From assembly GCF_038622445.1 (NCBI RefSeq), contig NZ_CP152019.1:1648501-1712500 (forward strand): a stretch of 64,000 nucleotides of DNA, given 5' to 3'. Positions 9,408 to 18,430 of this stretch are shown piece after piece. A model generated the notes under the pieces. That model saw nothing but the letters and a program-made list of their open reading frames with translations, searched no databases and had not been told where the DNA came from. Every line of letters starts with the position of its first letter. The first letter of the stretch is position 1. This DNA is from Sporosarcina sp. FSL K6-1522. Its GTDB lineage: Bacteria > Bacillota > Bacilli > Bacillales_A > Planococcaceae. The translations under genes were made by a program, and so were the position numbers.

Positions 9408-10805
9408 TTGACTACTATAAAAGAAGAAACGTTCGTTGCGACAATTGATCATTTAGATCCGAAGGGCAATGGACAAGCTGCGGTGTGGATTGAGAGTGAT
9501 AAAGGGTTTAATCCTAGAAAGTTAAAGTTGACGATTCCGCAGACGCTCCCAGGGGAGTCGGTGAAGGTAGTTGTTGAACGACCTGATAAGCGCAGATGGA
9601 AAGTTATGCCGGCAGAAATTGTAGCTACGAGCCCGGAACGGACAGCTGCACCTTGTCCACATTTTGAACTGTGTGGCGGTTGTGTGTGGCAACATTGGAC
9701 GTATGAAGGACAATTGAAGTATAAGACACAGCAAGTGAAGAACGCATTGCAAGGTGAAGGACTCGATACTGAACTGGTATTGGATACGATTGGCATGGAC
9801 GACCCGTGGCATTATCGAAATAAGATGGAGTTTACGTTTTCGCCTGAAGGGAACATTGGTCTGCATGAACAGGGCAATTTCCGCAATATTATCCCGCTAG
9901 AGACGTGTCGGATTGCAGGCCGGAATATGGTCGATGGCATGTTGGAAGTCAGTGAATGGGTCAAAGAGTTTGGCCTTAAAGGCTATGACAAAGATGCACA
10001 TGCGGGGCTTCTGCGTCACTTGATGGTACGGGAATCGTTTGCAACGGGTGAAATGATGTTGGCTTTGTTTGCGACGGAAAAGCCTGACGGTGAATTGGCG
10101 TCTGCTGTTGAAAACCTTGTTGAACGAATTACGGCGAAGTTCCCGAATGTGAAAAGCCTTCTTTGGCTTGTCAATACAGACTGGGCGGATCGTACGCAGT
10201 CGGAGGATACGCATCTGTTAGCGGGGCGTGATTTCATTTATGATGAAATGGCGGGCTATCGCTATCGTCTGTGGTTCGATACTTTCTTCCAGACGAACCC
10301 TGTACAAGCTCAAAAACTTGTGGATCTTGCGTTGGAAATGGGGAAACCACAGGAAGACGAGAAGATGATTGACCTGTTTTGTGGTGTCGGCACGTTCTCT
10401 TTACCGTTCGCTGCACGTGTGAAGGAATTGGCTGGAATCGAAATTGTCGAGACGTCGATTGAATCTGCGAAACGCAATGCCGTCGATAATGATTTGCATA
10501 ACACGACATTCCTTGCCCGTGATGCACGGAGAGGGATTGATGAAATGCACGAGCAGTTCGGCTTTGCGGATATTTTGCTGATAGATCCACCGCGTTGTGG
10601 AGCTGGCGGGAAAGTGATGCGCCGCATAGGTCGTTCCCAACCAAAACGGATTGTCTATGTATCTTGTAATCCTGACACATTTGCAACGGATGTTGCTGAA
10701 TTGCTGCCATTTGGCTATAAGTTAAAAACTGTGCAACCTGTCGACTTATTCCCGCATACGACGCATGTGGAATTAGTGACACTGCTAGTTTTAGAAGATG
10801 ATTGA
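9408..10805 (+). CDS. rlmCD: 23S rRNA (uracil-5-)-methyltransferase RlmCD
   Basis: A 465-residue SAM-dependent RNA m5U methyltransferase of the RumA/TrmA family; Gram-positive members modify 23S rRNA. An N-terminal TRAM domain (about residues 1-70) is followed by a [4Fe-4S] ligand set (C83, C89, C92, C167). The Rossmann domain begins at DLFCGVGTFSLPF, DPPRCGAGG is motif IV, and the nucleophile sits in YVSCNP (C420). The start is TTG at 9408, placed by GAAAGGGG about 9 nt before it. It is monocistronic with its own terminator. Confidence 0.92.
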   Translation: MTTIKEETFVATIDHLDPKGNGQAAVWIESDKGFNPRKLKLTIPQTLPGESVKVVVERPDKRRWKVMPAEIVATSPERTAAPCPHFELCGGCVWQHWTYEGQLKYKTQQVKNALQGEGLDTELVLDTIGMDDPWHYRNKMEFTFSPEGNIGLHEQGNFRNIIPLETCRIAGRNMVDGMLEVSEWVKEFGLKGYDKDAHAGLLRHLMVRESFATGEMMLALFATEKPDGELASAVENLVERITAKFPNVKSLLWLVNTDWADRTQSEDTHLLAGRDFIYDEMAGYRYRLWFDTFFQTNPVQAQKLVDLALEMGKPQEDEKMIDLFCGVGTFSLPFAARVKELAGIEIVETSIESAKRNAVDNDLHNTTFLARDARRGIDEMHEQFGFADILLIDPPRCGAGGKVMRRIGRSQPKRIVYVSCNPDTFATDVAELLPFGYKLKTVQPVDLFPHTTHVELVTLLVLEDD

Positions 10806-10877
10806 GTTGTTCATAATCCCTCAATCATGGCAAATTAATTTAGAACGTACCAATAGATTACACCTATAATTTTACAG

Positions 10878-10914
10878 TAAAACCTAACTCTTATGCATAG
10901 AGTTAGGTTTTTTT
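10878..10914 (+). terminator. Rho-independent terminator of rlmCD
   Basis: AAACCTAACTC and GAGTTAGGTTT form a strong stem, followed by a run of T. Confidence 0.88.
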
Positions 10915-11240
10915 GCGATAAAAAAAGATTATTGCTTAACAAAAAAATGGATGTTTACTACAGTCAAAACAACAGTTTAAAAGCTCATTAAGCCCAATGG
11001 ATTAATGTAAAAGAAGCCATCAGTTTTCTGAATAAATAATTGTAAAACTCTTATATGCATATGCTTCAAAGATGGACTTTTCTTTATTCTTTTACATTTC
11101 ACCTTGATAAACTAATGAATAAAGTTTATACTTCATTTTGGATATAGTGCAGGAAATCACTTTATTTTTAAGCGGATATAACTGAACACTTTTAATGTTA
11201 TGAGTCAATTGACATAGATTTTATAAAATGAGGTGGAAAA
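10915..11240 (+). promoter_or_regulatory. Upstream region of the M20 peptidase gene with ACTTTA/TAAAGT half-sites
   Basis: This AT-rich stretch holds no gene. TAAAGT-TT-ATACTT (11120-11133) and a further ACTTTA near 11159 repeat the half-site seen as ATACTTTA...TAAAGTAT upstream of the RpiR-type regulator gene at 14101-14934. They are candidate operators of that regulator. GAGGTGG before 11241 is the ribosome binding site. Confidence 0.35.
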
Positions 11241-12383
11241 ATGTCGACAATACAACAAAATAAGCATCAGATGCTTAGGATGCTAGAAGAATTAGTCAAT
11301 ATCGATAGTGGAAGTTTTGACAAAGAAGGCGTAGATCGAGTAGGGGATTACCTTTGCAAACTTTACGAAGAAATCGGCTTTTCAATCACTACATACGAGA
11401 ACGAAGCATTAGGGAACAACATCGTATTACGTCATAAAGAAGCCGTGAATCCAGCGATTTTACTGTTAGCGCATATGGACACTGTTTTTCCGAAAGGAAC
11501 TGTCGAGAAGCGGCCTTTTTCTAAAGACGAGCACCGTGCTTTTGGACCTGGTGTAATTGATATGAAAGCGAGCCATGTGCAGCTCTATTTTGCAATTCGT
11601 GAATTAATGGCACAGCAAAACGATGCTTACAAAAACATCGAAATTTTATTGAATAGCGATGAGGAAATCGGCTCTAAAGCTTCACGATCATTCATTGAAA
11701 AGCATGCAATGGGTAAAAAAGCCGCATTCGTTTTAGAACCAGCTCGCGCTGATGGATCTCTCGTCAGTGAAAGAAAAGGGACAGGAAACTATTTACTTGA
11801 AATTCACGGGAAAGCAGCACATGCAGGCATCGAGCCTGAAAACGGACGTAGTGCAATCGAAGTACTTGGTCATAAAATTGTAAAACTCCATGCGTTATCT
11901 AATTTAACAGAAGGCATTCACGTCAATGTCGGTACGATTAACGGCGGAACGTCAACGAATACAGTTGCTGCTTTTGCAAGCGCTACCATAGATGTGCGCA
12001 TTAGCAGAGAAGAACAAGCCGTGGAAATTGAACAAGCTGTGAAAGATATTTGTTCAACCTCTGAAATTGAGGGTGTAACCCTTACATTAACAGGCGGCAT
12101 TAACCGTTATCCGATGGTTTTCACGAAGGATACCGAAAAAATCATTCACCTCATTGAACAAGAAGGAAAAGAATTAGGCATTACGATTACACATGTTGCT
12201 ACAGGTGGCGGCTCTGATGCATCGCTCGTCTCGATATTAGGCATCCCAACAATAGATGGCCTAGGCCCTGTCGGTGGAAAGCCGCATAGTGAAGACGAAT
12301 ATTTAGAAATTGCTAGTTTAAGTGAAAGAACAGTACTATTAACGAAGATTCTTAAGCGTTTTCAAACGGACAGCCCGTTTTAA
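11241..12383 (+). CDS. M20 family metallopeptidase
   Basis: A 380-residue zinc exopeptidase of the glutamate carboxypeptidase (CPG2)-like branch of M20. Metal and catalytic residues are visible: LAHMDT (H78, D80), bridging D107 in GVIDMK, the catalytic NSDEE pair (E141/E142), E166 in LEPAR, and the C-terminal PHSEDE histidine. The dimerisation lid insert starts around RKGTGNYLLEIHGKAAHAG. No signal peptide is present, so it acts in the cytoplasm, probably on peptides brought in by the YfcC-type transporter encoded next. Confidence 0.9.
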   Translation: MSTIQQNKHQMLRMLEELVNIDSGSFDKEGVDRVGDYLCKLYEEIGFSITTYENEALGNNIVLRHKEAVNPAILLLAHMDTVFPKGTVEKRPFSKDEHRAFGPGVIDMKASHVQLYFAIRELMAQQNDAYKNIEILLNSDEEIGSKASRSFIEKHAMGKKAAFVLEPARADGSLVSERKGTGNYLLEIHGKAAHAGIEPENGRSAIEVLGHKIVKLHALSNLTEGIHVNVGTINGGTSTNTVAAFASATIDVRISREEQAVEIEQAVKDICSTSEIEGVTLTLTGGINRYPMVFTKDTEKIIHLIEQEGKELGITITHVATGGGSDASLVSILGIPTIDGLGPVGGKPHSEDEYLEIASLSERTVLLTKILKRFQTDSPF

Positions 12384-12470
12384 TTTCATCCGAACGAATC
12401 ACTTATTACGGTTGTAAAACCGAACAAACCCTATGACTATTCATTAAAAAGTTCGTAAATATATCGTTGA

Positions 12471-12530
12471 TTGGAGCGTAAGGCGGCGACTCCCGCGGAA
12501 AGCGTCCGCCTGAAGTGGAAATCGACCTCG
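12471..12530. repeat. Interspersed intergenic repeat unit
   Basis: A GC-rich island between two AT-rich gene flanks. AGGCGG and CCGCCT flank a CCGCGG core, giving a hairpin. From memory, units that read GGCGGCGACTCC...GCGTCCGCC recur between genes in Bacillales genomes, especially Planococcaceae. Only this one copy lies in the window, so repetition cannot be shown here. Confidence 0.5.
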
Positions 12531-12618
12531 TTCGGATTTGAGTGCGAATTATTCAATTATGAAATTAACTTGAACATATATTTCAAAAAATACCTTATAT
12601 AGATAGGAAGGTCTTTAG

Positions 12619-14040
12619 ATGAACAACAATCAAAAGAAGAAATTTAAGCTTGGCATGCCAGATGCGTTTGTCATTATCTTTTCAATTATTGTATTGGCCG
12701 CGATTTCAACGTATCTTATTCCAGCTGGCTCTTATGAACGTGAAACAATCGATGGCGTGACCAAAGTGGTTCCGAATAGCTATTCTGTCATTGACTCAAA
12801 TCCGACGGGTTTCTTGGAACTCTTTACTTCTATTCAAGTCGGACTGATTCAATCTGCGAACATTATTTTCTTAATCTTCGTCATCGGGGGAATCGTACGC
12901 GTCATTGAATCAACAGGTGCAATCGACTCTGGAATCAATACATTGATTGTTAAAACAAAAGGTCGATATATGGTATTAATCACTTCTGTAGCCGCAATCT
13001 TTGGTCTCTTAGCTTCGATGGGACTCGCTTCAAATGCTGTTATCGCCTTTATACCAATAGGAATCGCTCTTGCTCGCTCTTTAAAATTAGATGCCATTGT
13101 TGGGATTTCAACCATCTATCTTGGGTATTTCTCAGGAATGATCGCCGGCATTTTCGATCCAACGATTTTAGGTTTAGCGCAAACAATTGCGGAATTACCA
13201 TTATTCTCGGGGATGCCTTTACGTATTGTTATTTTCATAGCACTTCTGACAATTACCATTATCTATACAAATCTTTACGCGAAGAAAATTAAAAACGACC
13301 CGAAGAAGTCAATTATGGGGGACAAACCATTTGGAACGCTTGAAGATGAACTGGAAGATGCCGGCAACCTGGATGATAAACCTGCTGTATTTACAACGCT
13401 TCAAAAAGCTGTATTGCTGTCATTTGTTTCATTCATCGGTATTTTCATTTACGGTGCATTCACAAAAGGTTGGGGCGTCAATGAATTAGTTGGAATTTTC
13501 CTCATCATGGGTATGTTCATAGCAATGATTGCGCGCATTACACCAAATGATTTTGTGAAAATCTTTATCGATGGTGCAAGATCCATTACGTATGGTGCAT
13601 TAGTTGTTGGATTAGCGCGTGCGGTAATTGTTATTATGGAGAACGGTCATGTTATGGATACAATTGTTAACGCAGCACTAGCACCATTACAATCTGTATC
13701 TGTCTACGCAGGTGGACTGTTATTATTCGTCTTTAACCTGCTATTCAACTTACTCGTAACATCTGGAACGGGTCAGGCAGCCATTGTCATGCCTGTCATG
13801 GTACCACTCGTTGATATGTTAGGGATTACAAGACAAACAGGTGCATTGGCATTCATGCTTGGTGATGGGATTACAAACATCATCGCGCCAACATCAGGTG
13901 TGCTCATGGCTGTGCTAGCAGTCGGAGGTGTCAGATGGACACAATGGATTCGATACGCCTTCCCACTTATGTTAATGTGGATAGTCGTCGGTGCAATCGC
14001 AATCTGTTATGCAATCTTCACAGGATATGGTCCATTCTAA
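12619..14040 (+). CDS. YfcC family transporter
   Basis: A 473-residue integral membrane protein with about 12 hydrophobic segments, belonging to the YfcC/DcuC-like ('C4-dicarboxylate anaerobic carrier') family. The N-terminal KLGMPDAFVIIF and the periplasmic-type IPAGSYERE segment are family hallmarks, as is the late GDGITNIIAPTSGVLMAVL loop. Transporters of this type sit beside peptidases and are thought to move peptides or dicarboxylates. The preceding M20 peptidase and the following RpiR regulator make a scavenging unit likely. The 235-bp gap before it contains the intergenic repeat. Confidence 0.85.
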   Translation: MNNNQKKKFKLGMPDAFVIIFSIIVLAAISTYLIPAGSYERETIDGVTKVVPNSYSVIDSNPTGFLELFTSIQVGLIQSANIIFLIFVIGGIVRVIESTGAIDSGINTLIVKTKGRYMVLITSVAAIFGLLASMGLASNAVIAFIPIGIALARSLKLDAIVGISTIYLGYFSGMIAGIFDPTILGLAQTIAELPLFSGMPLRIVIFIALLTITIIYTNLYAKKIKNDPKKSIMGDKPFGTLEDELEDAGNLDDKPAVFTTLQKAVLLSFVSFIGIFIYGAFTKGWGVNELVGIFLIMGMFIAMIARITPNDFVKIFIDGARSITYGALVVGLARAVIVIMENGHVMDTIVNAALAPLQSVSVYAGGLLLFVFNLLFNLLVTSGTGQAAIVMPVMVPLVDMLGITRQTGALAFMLGDGITNIIAPTSGVLMAVLAVGGVRWTQWIRYAFPLMLMWIVVGAIAICYAIFTGYGPF

Positions 14041-14042
14041 TT

Positions 14043-14088
14043 AACCAAAAAAGATTCTAATGTATGTTCATTAGAATCTTTTTTGGTT
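14043..14088. terminator. Bidirectional terminator
   Basis: CCAAAAAAGATTCTAATG and CATTAGAATCTTTTTTGG form a near-perfect long stem between the convergent transporter and regulator genes. Confidence 0.88.
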
Positions 14089-14100
14089 CTTATGTTATTT

Positions 14101-14934
14101 TTAATAGTCTTCATTAATATAGTCTTTCGTATTCTCTAGGAAAACAGATGAATCATTGCCTTCTTCATCAATCACCTTCGCCACTTCGAATAATAGGACA
14201 TTTAAAATAGACATTGTCACAGGAGACTTATGGATTGTCCCTCTATTTCTCGTAAATACTAAAGGAATGACAACGTCCGCAAACTCTACAATTGGCGCAT
14301 CGAGTGAATCTGTAATGGCGATCACGGTTAATCCTTTTTTCTTCGCTTTTTCCGCAATATTAATGGTATCGACAGAATACCTAAAGAAAGAGAATGCAAT
14401 GACAACAGAACCTTCTTTCAGCTTTTCAATCAATAGAAAATCCTCTTCGGCTCGATATAATATCGTGTCTCCAACAAGATATTGTAAGTTAGTCGATAAC
14501 CAATGCGCATAAATAAAGGAATGATTATGGCCTACAATCACTCTCTTTTTATTATCCAGAATCAGATTGACGACTTGTTCAATAAGCGCCACATCAATTT
14601 GTTCGATATTTCTTTTTAAATGCATCATATCTAACGTCATACTCTTCAAAATAGGATGCTGATACTGTTCATCTATGTCTGTCGTGACATCTTGCGTATT
14701 ATTTAATAAATGTTCTCTTATATCATGTTGAAAATCCTTGAAGCCTTTGTATCCGATCTCATTACAAAATCGAATAATCATCGTTTCAGAAACACCAATC
14801 ACTTTTCCCGATTGTTTCGCCGGATGAATGACAAAAACCATAGGATCTACCAATACATTGTCAGCTACTTTTTTCAGCCCTTTTGTTAAGGAATCGTACT
14901 TTTCTTTCGTCTTCACTAAATATTTTGGCTCCAT
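14101..14934 (-). CDS. RpiR/MurR family transcriptional regulator
   Basis: A 277-residue protein with an N-terminal RpiR-type helix-turn-helix (about residues 1-75; GVSETMIIRFCNEIGYKGFKDFQ is the recognition region) and a C-terminal SIS sugar-phosphate-binding domain (about 110-250; GHNHSFIYAHWLS and AITDSLDAPI). Such regulators sense phosphosugars, including muramic acid derivatives. The start ATG follows AAGGTG. It converges on the peptidase/transporter genes and shares half-sites with their upstream region, so it probably controls them and itself. Confidence 0.85.
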   Translation of the reverse strand: MEPKYLVKTKEKYDSLTKGLKKVADNVLVDPMVFVIHPAKQSGKVIGVSETMIIRFCNEIGYKGFKDFQHDIREHLLNNTQDVTTDIDEQYQHPILKSMTLDMMHLKRNIEQIDVALIEQVVNLILDNKKRVIVGHNHSFIYAHWLSTNLQYLVGDTILYRAEEDFLLIEKLKEGSVVIAFSFFRYSVDTINIAEKAKKKGLTVIAITDSLDAPIVEFADVVIPLVFTRNRGTIHKSPVTMSILNVLLFEVAKVIDEEGNDSSVFLENTKDYINEDY

Positions 14935-14967
14935 AAAAACACCTTATTTCATCCTATTTTAAACCGA

Positions 14968-14996
14968 ATACTTTACTTTTATCTCAAATAAAGTAT
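14968..14996 (-). promoter_or_regulatory. Candidate RpiR operator (autoregulation)
   Basis: A perfect 8-bp inverted repeat, ATACTTTA (14968-14975) and TAAAGTAT (14989-14996), separated by 13 bases, lies 34 bases upstream of the regulator's start. Confidence 0.45.
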
Positions 14997-15074
14997 ATCC
15001 CCTCATAAAATTTATTTCAAGTTAGGCTATTGCGTCGTTTTACACATATGAAACAAACGAAGCTACTGAGAAAC

Positions 15075-15147
15075 TTCTTTGTATAGGGCGTTAGAGTGAC
15101 AGCTATACAAAGAACGCCCCATCATCCGAAAAGATAAAGGGGCGTTT
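15075..15147 (-). terminator. Two overlapping hairpins after the SLH gene
   Basis: For the minus-strand SLH gene the first hairpin is AACGCCCC/GGGGCGTT (15113-15120 with 15139-15146), the likely terminator. A second, perfect 12-bp inverted repeat, TTCTTTGTATAG (15075-15086) and CTATACAAAGAA (15103-15114), shares two bases with it. A third possible pairing joins GGGCGTT (15086-15092) with AACGCCC. Confidence 0.55.
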
Positions 15148-15177
15148 GCTTATGCTCTACGTGATGAGCACGGTATT

Positions 15178-17106
15178 TTATCGTTGAACCGCGCGTAATG
15201 AGCGATCTAAGAATGAAGAGAAGTGTTTACGCGTTAATGTATTATTCGGTGCAAAGGTATTTGTTGCGACATATCCTTTTGCGACCTCTAGCTGAGATAG
15301 GATATGGATTTCTTGATGATAGTTAGTTGAATTCGTTACGTCATTAAATGAATGAGTAGGAATGGCTTTAAATGTAAAGCCGTTTACTAATGCATTTGCC
15401 GCCTCAGCACGTGTCATATTTGCATATGGACGAACTTTCCCATTTTCTACTTTTAATAGACCGTGATGGACAGCCGTCGCGATTAAATCGTAATCGACTG
15501 AGGATGTGCTGATATCTGTAGCGGCTAACGTTAATCCTTTACGCACTGGGATATTCGTCGATTTCAAAATCATATCTACCGCTTGTTTACGTGTTACGGC
15601 TACATCTGGCTTGAATATGCCATTACCATATCCACGAATGATCCCTAAACTTGCCAAGTTTTCAACAGCTGGATACGCATCGTCACTGATGTGCACATCT
15701 TTGAAAGGCTGTTGCTTCGTAAAGACGGCTTTTGCTGTCCCTTGTTTTTTCATCGTCATCGAAGCTGCTCGAATTTTATAGCCTTTTAGATCGCGATGTC
15801 CTTCTAAAAATGTTGTACGCACTTCATAATTCCCACTCATTGCGTTTAATGGAAGTCGGAATACGAACTTTTCATTGTGTAGATTGATACTCTCATTTTG
15901 AGGTCCTGCTTTTACGCTATAAGGTGTAAGTCCAGGTAAATACCGTTCGTAATTCGCTACAGGTTTACCTTTTGGATCAAAGACTTCGACTAGTAAAGTT
16001 CCTCGAACTGGCGTGTCTCCAGTATTCTTAACATGCGCGGTTCCGTACATGACATAGTCTTTCTGCGGGCTTTGATAGGCACGTAGTTCGGACATGCTTA
16101 CATTGACGTCGTACTTTACTACGCGTTTTTTAACGAGTGTTTCGCTTGTCCAATTCACAGATTCATTTAAAAATACACGCGCATCTTTAGCGCCATGTGT
16201 GCCTGAATAAGCTAAACCTTTCGTGCTATCGCGCCAAGCGGCCTCTGGTGCGTCAACTTGTAAAAAGTCAAACATTTTAAAGCCGATATAGATCACACGT
16301 CCATCACCATATTCCGTCGCTAATGCCATTGGCGTACCACGTTTGACGTATTGTGGTTTTCCATCAAGGGAAGTGGCTTGCTCGATTTGTAAAAGTGGGG
16401 CAACATAGCCGGAATAAGGAGATAATATTTCTACCCATTCGCCACTGGCACGATCATTGTAAAGTTCCAATGAACGACCTAGCTTCTTCTCCGCATTCCG
16501 AATAACGGGATGTGTTTTCATGCCAGGCGCAATGCGTAAATTTTTCACGGCATTATCTGAGACAAACCCAGAAGATAATACTTCTGATAAGTTATCCCAT
16601 TCCCAGATCCATGATTGCGTTTTGAAAATAAGTGGCGTCAGGTCTAGTGCATTTGTTTTCCATAGCTTTGGATCTGCTTCATTACGTGCGCCGGCATAAA
16701 CCGAAACAATACCGCCGCCATCACGAACATACTGTTTGACGACTTGACGTTGTTCATGTGTCATCAATACACCATAAGCAAAAACAATGGTATCATACTG
16801 TTGTAGTTTCGCTTGGTTCGTCAAATCTTTTTCATTAATTTTTTCTACGTTATAACCATCTTGTTGTAATGAATGAAATACTTTCAACTGCTTATCCCAA
16901 ATGGCGCTGTATGTATTCTTTGCATCAATGGATTTTTTCTCACCATAAAATGTATGCGTTCCACCTGGCCTTGTAATTTGAGAGTATTCATCATTTACTT
17001 CAGAAAAGTAAACTGCCGTTTTCTTTGTATTTGCTTCTGTCATTTCAGGAAAAATCAAAACAGAAAATAATACAAATAGCATGCCTAACAAAGGGTATTT
17101 CCTCAC
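15178..17106 (-). CDS. Secreted S-layer homology (SLH) protein with ThuA/GATase-like domain
   Basis: A 642-residue exported protein. A signal peptide (residues 1-25, cleaved near MTEA-NT) is followed by a class I glutamine amidotransferase-like/ThuA-like domain (about 28-290, with VFAYGVLMTHEQ and GGGIVSVYAG), then a beta-rich region (about 330-455). Three SLH repeats end the protein (about 468-510, 525-575 and 587-635), anchoring it to secondary cell wall polymer. Start is GTG 17106 behind GAGGACG. The amidotransferase-like domain lacks an evident Cys-His-Glu triad, so binding rather than catalysis is more likely. Confidence 0.82.
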   Translation of the reverse strand: MRKYPLLGMLFVLFSVLIFPEMTEANTKKTAVYFSEVNDEYSQITRPGGTHTFYGEKKSIDAKNTYSAIWDKQLKVFHSLQQDGYNVEKINEKDLTNQAKLQQYDTIVFAYGVLMTHEQRQVVKQYVRDGGGIVSVYAGARNEADPKLWKTNALDLTPLIFKTQSWIWEWDNLSEVLSSGFVSDNAVKNLRIAPGMKTHPVIRNAEKKLGRSLELYNDRASGEWVEILSPYSGYVAPLLQIEQATSLDGKPQYVKRGTPMALATEYGDGRVIYIGFKMFDFLQVDAPEAAWRDSTKGLAYSGTHGAKDARVFLNESVNWTSETLVKKRVVKYDVNVSMSELRAYQSPQKDYVMYGTAHVKNTGDTPVRGTLLVEVFDPKGKPVANYERYLPGLTPYSVKAGPQNESINLHNEKFVFRLPLNAMSGNYEVRTTFLEGHRDLKGYKIRAASMTMKKQGTAKAVFTKQQPFKDVHISDDAYPAVENLASLGIIRGYGNGIFKPDVAVTRKQAVDMILKSTNIPVRKGLTLAATDISTSSVDYDLIATAVHHGLLKVENGKVRPYANMTRAEAANALVNGFTFKAIPTHSFNDVTNSTNYHQEIHILSQLEVAKGYVATNTFAPNNTLTRKHFSSFLDRSLRAVQR

Positions 17107-17258
17107 AACTTCACGTCCTCAGTGTTATTTTACTCCTTATTATAGCATATTATTTAAATTAATCTTGATAGATACAAAGAACTAGTTGTTAATTGTGTGA
17201 GTGACAGGTACCTTTACCAATTGTGACCCTTGGAACGGAAAACTTCTTTATATATACT

Positions 17259-17294
17259 AAACCCCCTTTGAGACAATTTGCTCAAAGGGGGTTT
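17259..17294 (-). terminator. Terminator of the YitT gene
   Basis: AAACCCCCTTTGAG and CTCAAAGGGGGTTT form a 14-bp perfect stem just beyond the minus-strand stop. The following T-run is short, so termination strength is uncertain. Confidence 0.65.
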
Positions 17295-17299
17295 GCTTC

Positions 17300-18139
17300 T
17301 TATGATTTTGTAATTTCCATAAAACCTTCACCGAAAACGTCACGTACATCGTGAATGGCGACAAATGCATCTGGATCTGCCACTTTGACGATTTTTTTCA
17401 GGCGCACAACCTCAGGGCTGCTAATGACAATGTACAAGATTTCTTTTTTCTCTTTTGAATAATAGCCATGCCCCGAATAGACTGTTACGCCCCTATTCAT
17501 AATTTCGTTCACTTGTTGCGCAATGTCATCGGGCTTTTTGGAAATAATCGTGACAGCTTTCTTCGTATTGAATCCTTCAATAATGTATTCCATCACCTTT
17601 GTACCAATGTACAGCATCAAAATCGTCAGCATCAGTTTTTCCGCACCGATAATGAAATAAGAGGAAAAAGCGACAATCATATCGAAAAATAACAAGCCGT
17701 AACTAATGCTCCAGCCAAGATATTTATGTGTAATACTCGCAAGGATCGTAGAACCTGCTGTCGTACCACCGACTCGGATGATTAAGCCAATCCCAATTCC
17801 CGCAAATACGCCCCCAAAGATGGTATTCACAATGATTTCATCAGATGCAATGCGCCAATCTGACGTTATATGTAAAAACAAAGAATTGAACAATACAGCA
17901 ATAATGGTATAAATGGTCGTGTTTTTACTTAAAAATTTGTAGCCAACGATTAGCAACAGACTGTTGATAATCAAGTTGACAAGGCCTGGAGACCATTCAA
18001 ATAAATAATAAGCAATAATGGTTAGCCCGGTAACGCCGCCTTCCCCAAGGTCGTTCGGAATCACAAAAAGGTTTACCGCTAATGCGAAAATAAAAGAACC
18101 TGCAAGGATAAATAATAAATCGACGATTCGTTTTTTCAT
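17300..18139 (-). CDS. YitT family membrane protein
   Basis: A 279-residue protein of the YitT/DUF161 family. Five to six transmembrane segments fill the N-terminal two thirds (IVDLLFILAGSFIFALAVN is the first, and the NDLGEGGVTG loop is typical). A soluble DUF2179 domain follows (from about AVTIISKKPDDIAQQVNEIMN). The frame runs upstream to 18181, but the family-like start is MKKRIVDLLF at 18139, with GGTGGGG before it. Function is unestablished; the family is common in Firmicutes. Confidence 0.88.
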   Translation of the reverse strand: MKKRIVDLLFILAGSFIFALAVNLFVIPNDLGEGGVTGLTIIAYYLFEWSPGLVNLIINSLLLIVGYKFLSKNTTIYTIIAVLFNSLFLHITSDWRIASDEIIVNTIFGGVFAGIGIGLIIRVGGTTAGSTILASITHKYLGWSISYGLLFFDMIVAFSSYFIIGAEKLMLTILMLYIGTKVMEYIIEGFNTKKAVTIISKKPDDIAQQVNEIMNRGVTVYSGHGYYSKEKKEILYIVISSPEVVRLKKIVKVADPDAFVAIHDVRDVFGEGFMEITKS

Positions 18140-18384
18140 AAAACCCCACCCATCTACAAGTGCATCACATTCTGAACGCATTCAGAAGTTGTCGTTCCTT
18201 CTATAATACACTAGAACTTGTTCTAATACTCATCATACTCCCACTAATTTGCACAATACGACACCAGAATAGTCGGTGCTATTGCAGGTTGCCTTCAGAG
18301 TGTGATGTAGGTATCACGATTTGTTTGAGTGCCTGTTAATTTTTTTAGGAATAAAGGTTCTGATATCCGTCTTAAGAAATGTAC

Positions 18385-18390
18385 TATAAT
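18385..18390 (+). promoter_or_regulatory. Candidate -10 element for the YvbH-like gene
   Basis: TATAAT in a TACTATAATACAG context, 41 bases before the start codon. The -35 region is weak. Confidence 0.35.
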
Positions 18391-18430
18391 ACAGATGAAA
18401 GAATATAGGTAGAGAGAAGGGGCGGGGCAT

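Noticed and set aside
10234-10824. 196-codon minus-strand frame opposite rlmCD
   Set aside because: Entirely within the conserved rlmCD coding region; no motif of its own.
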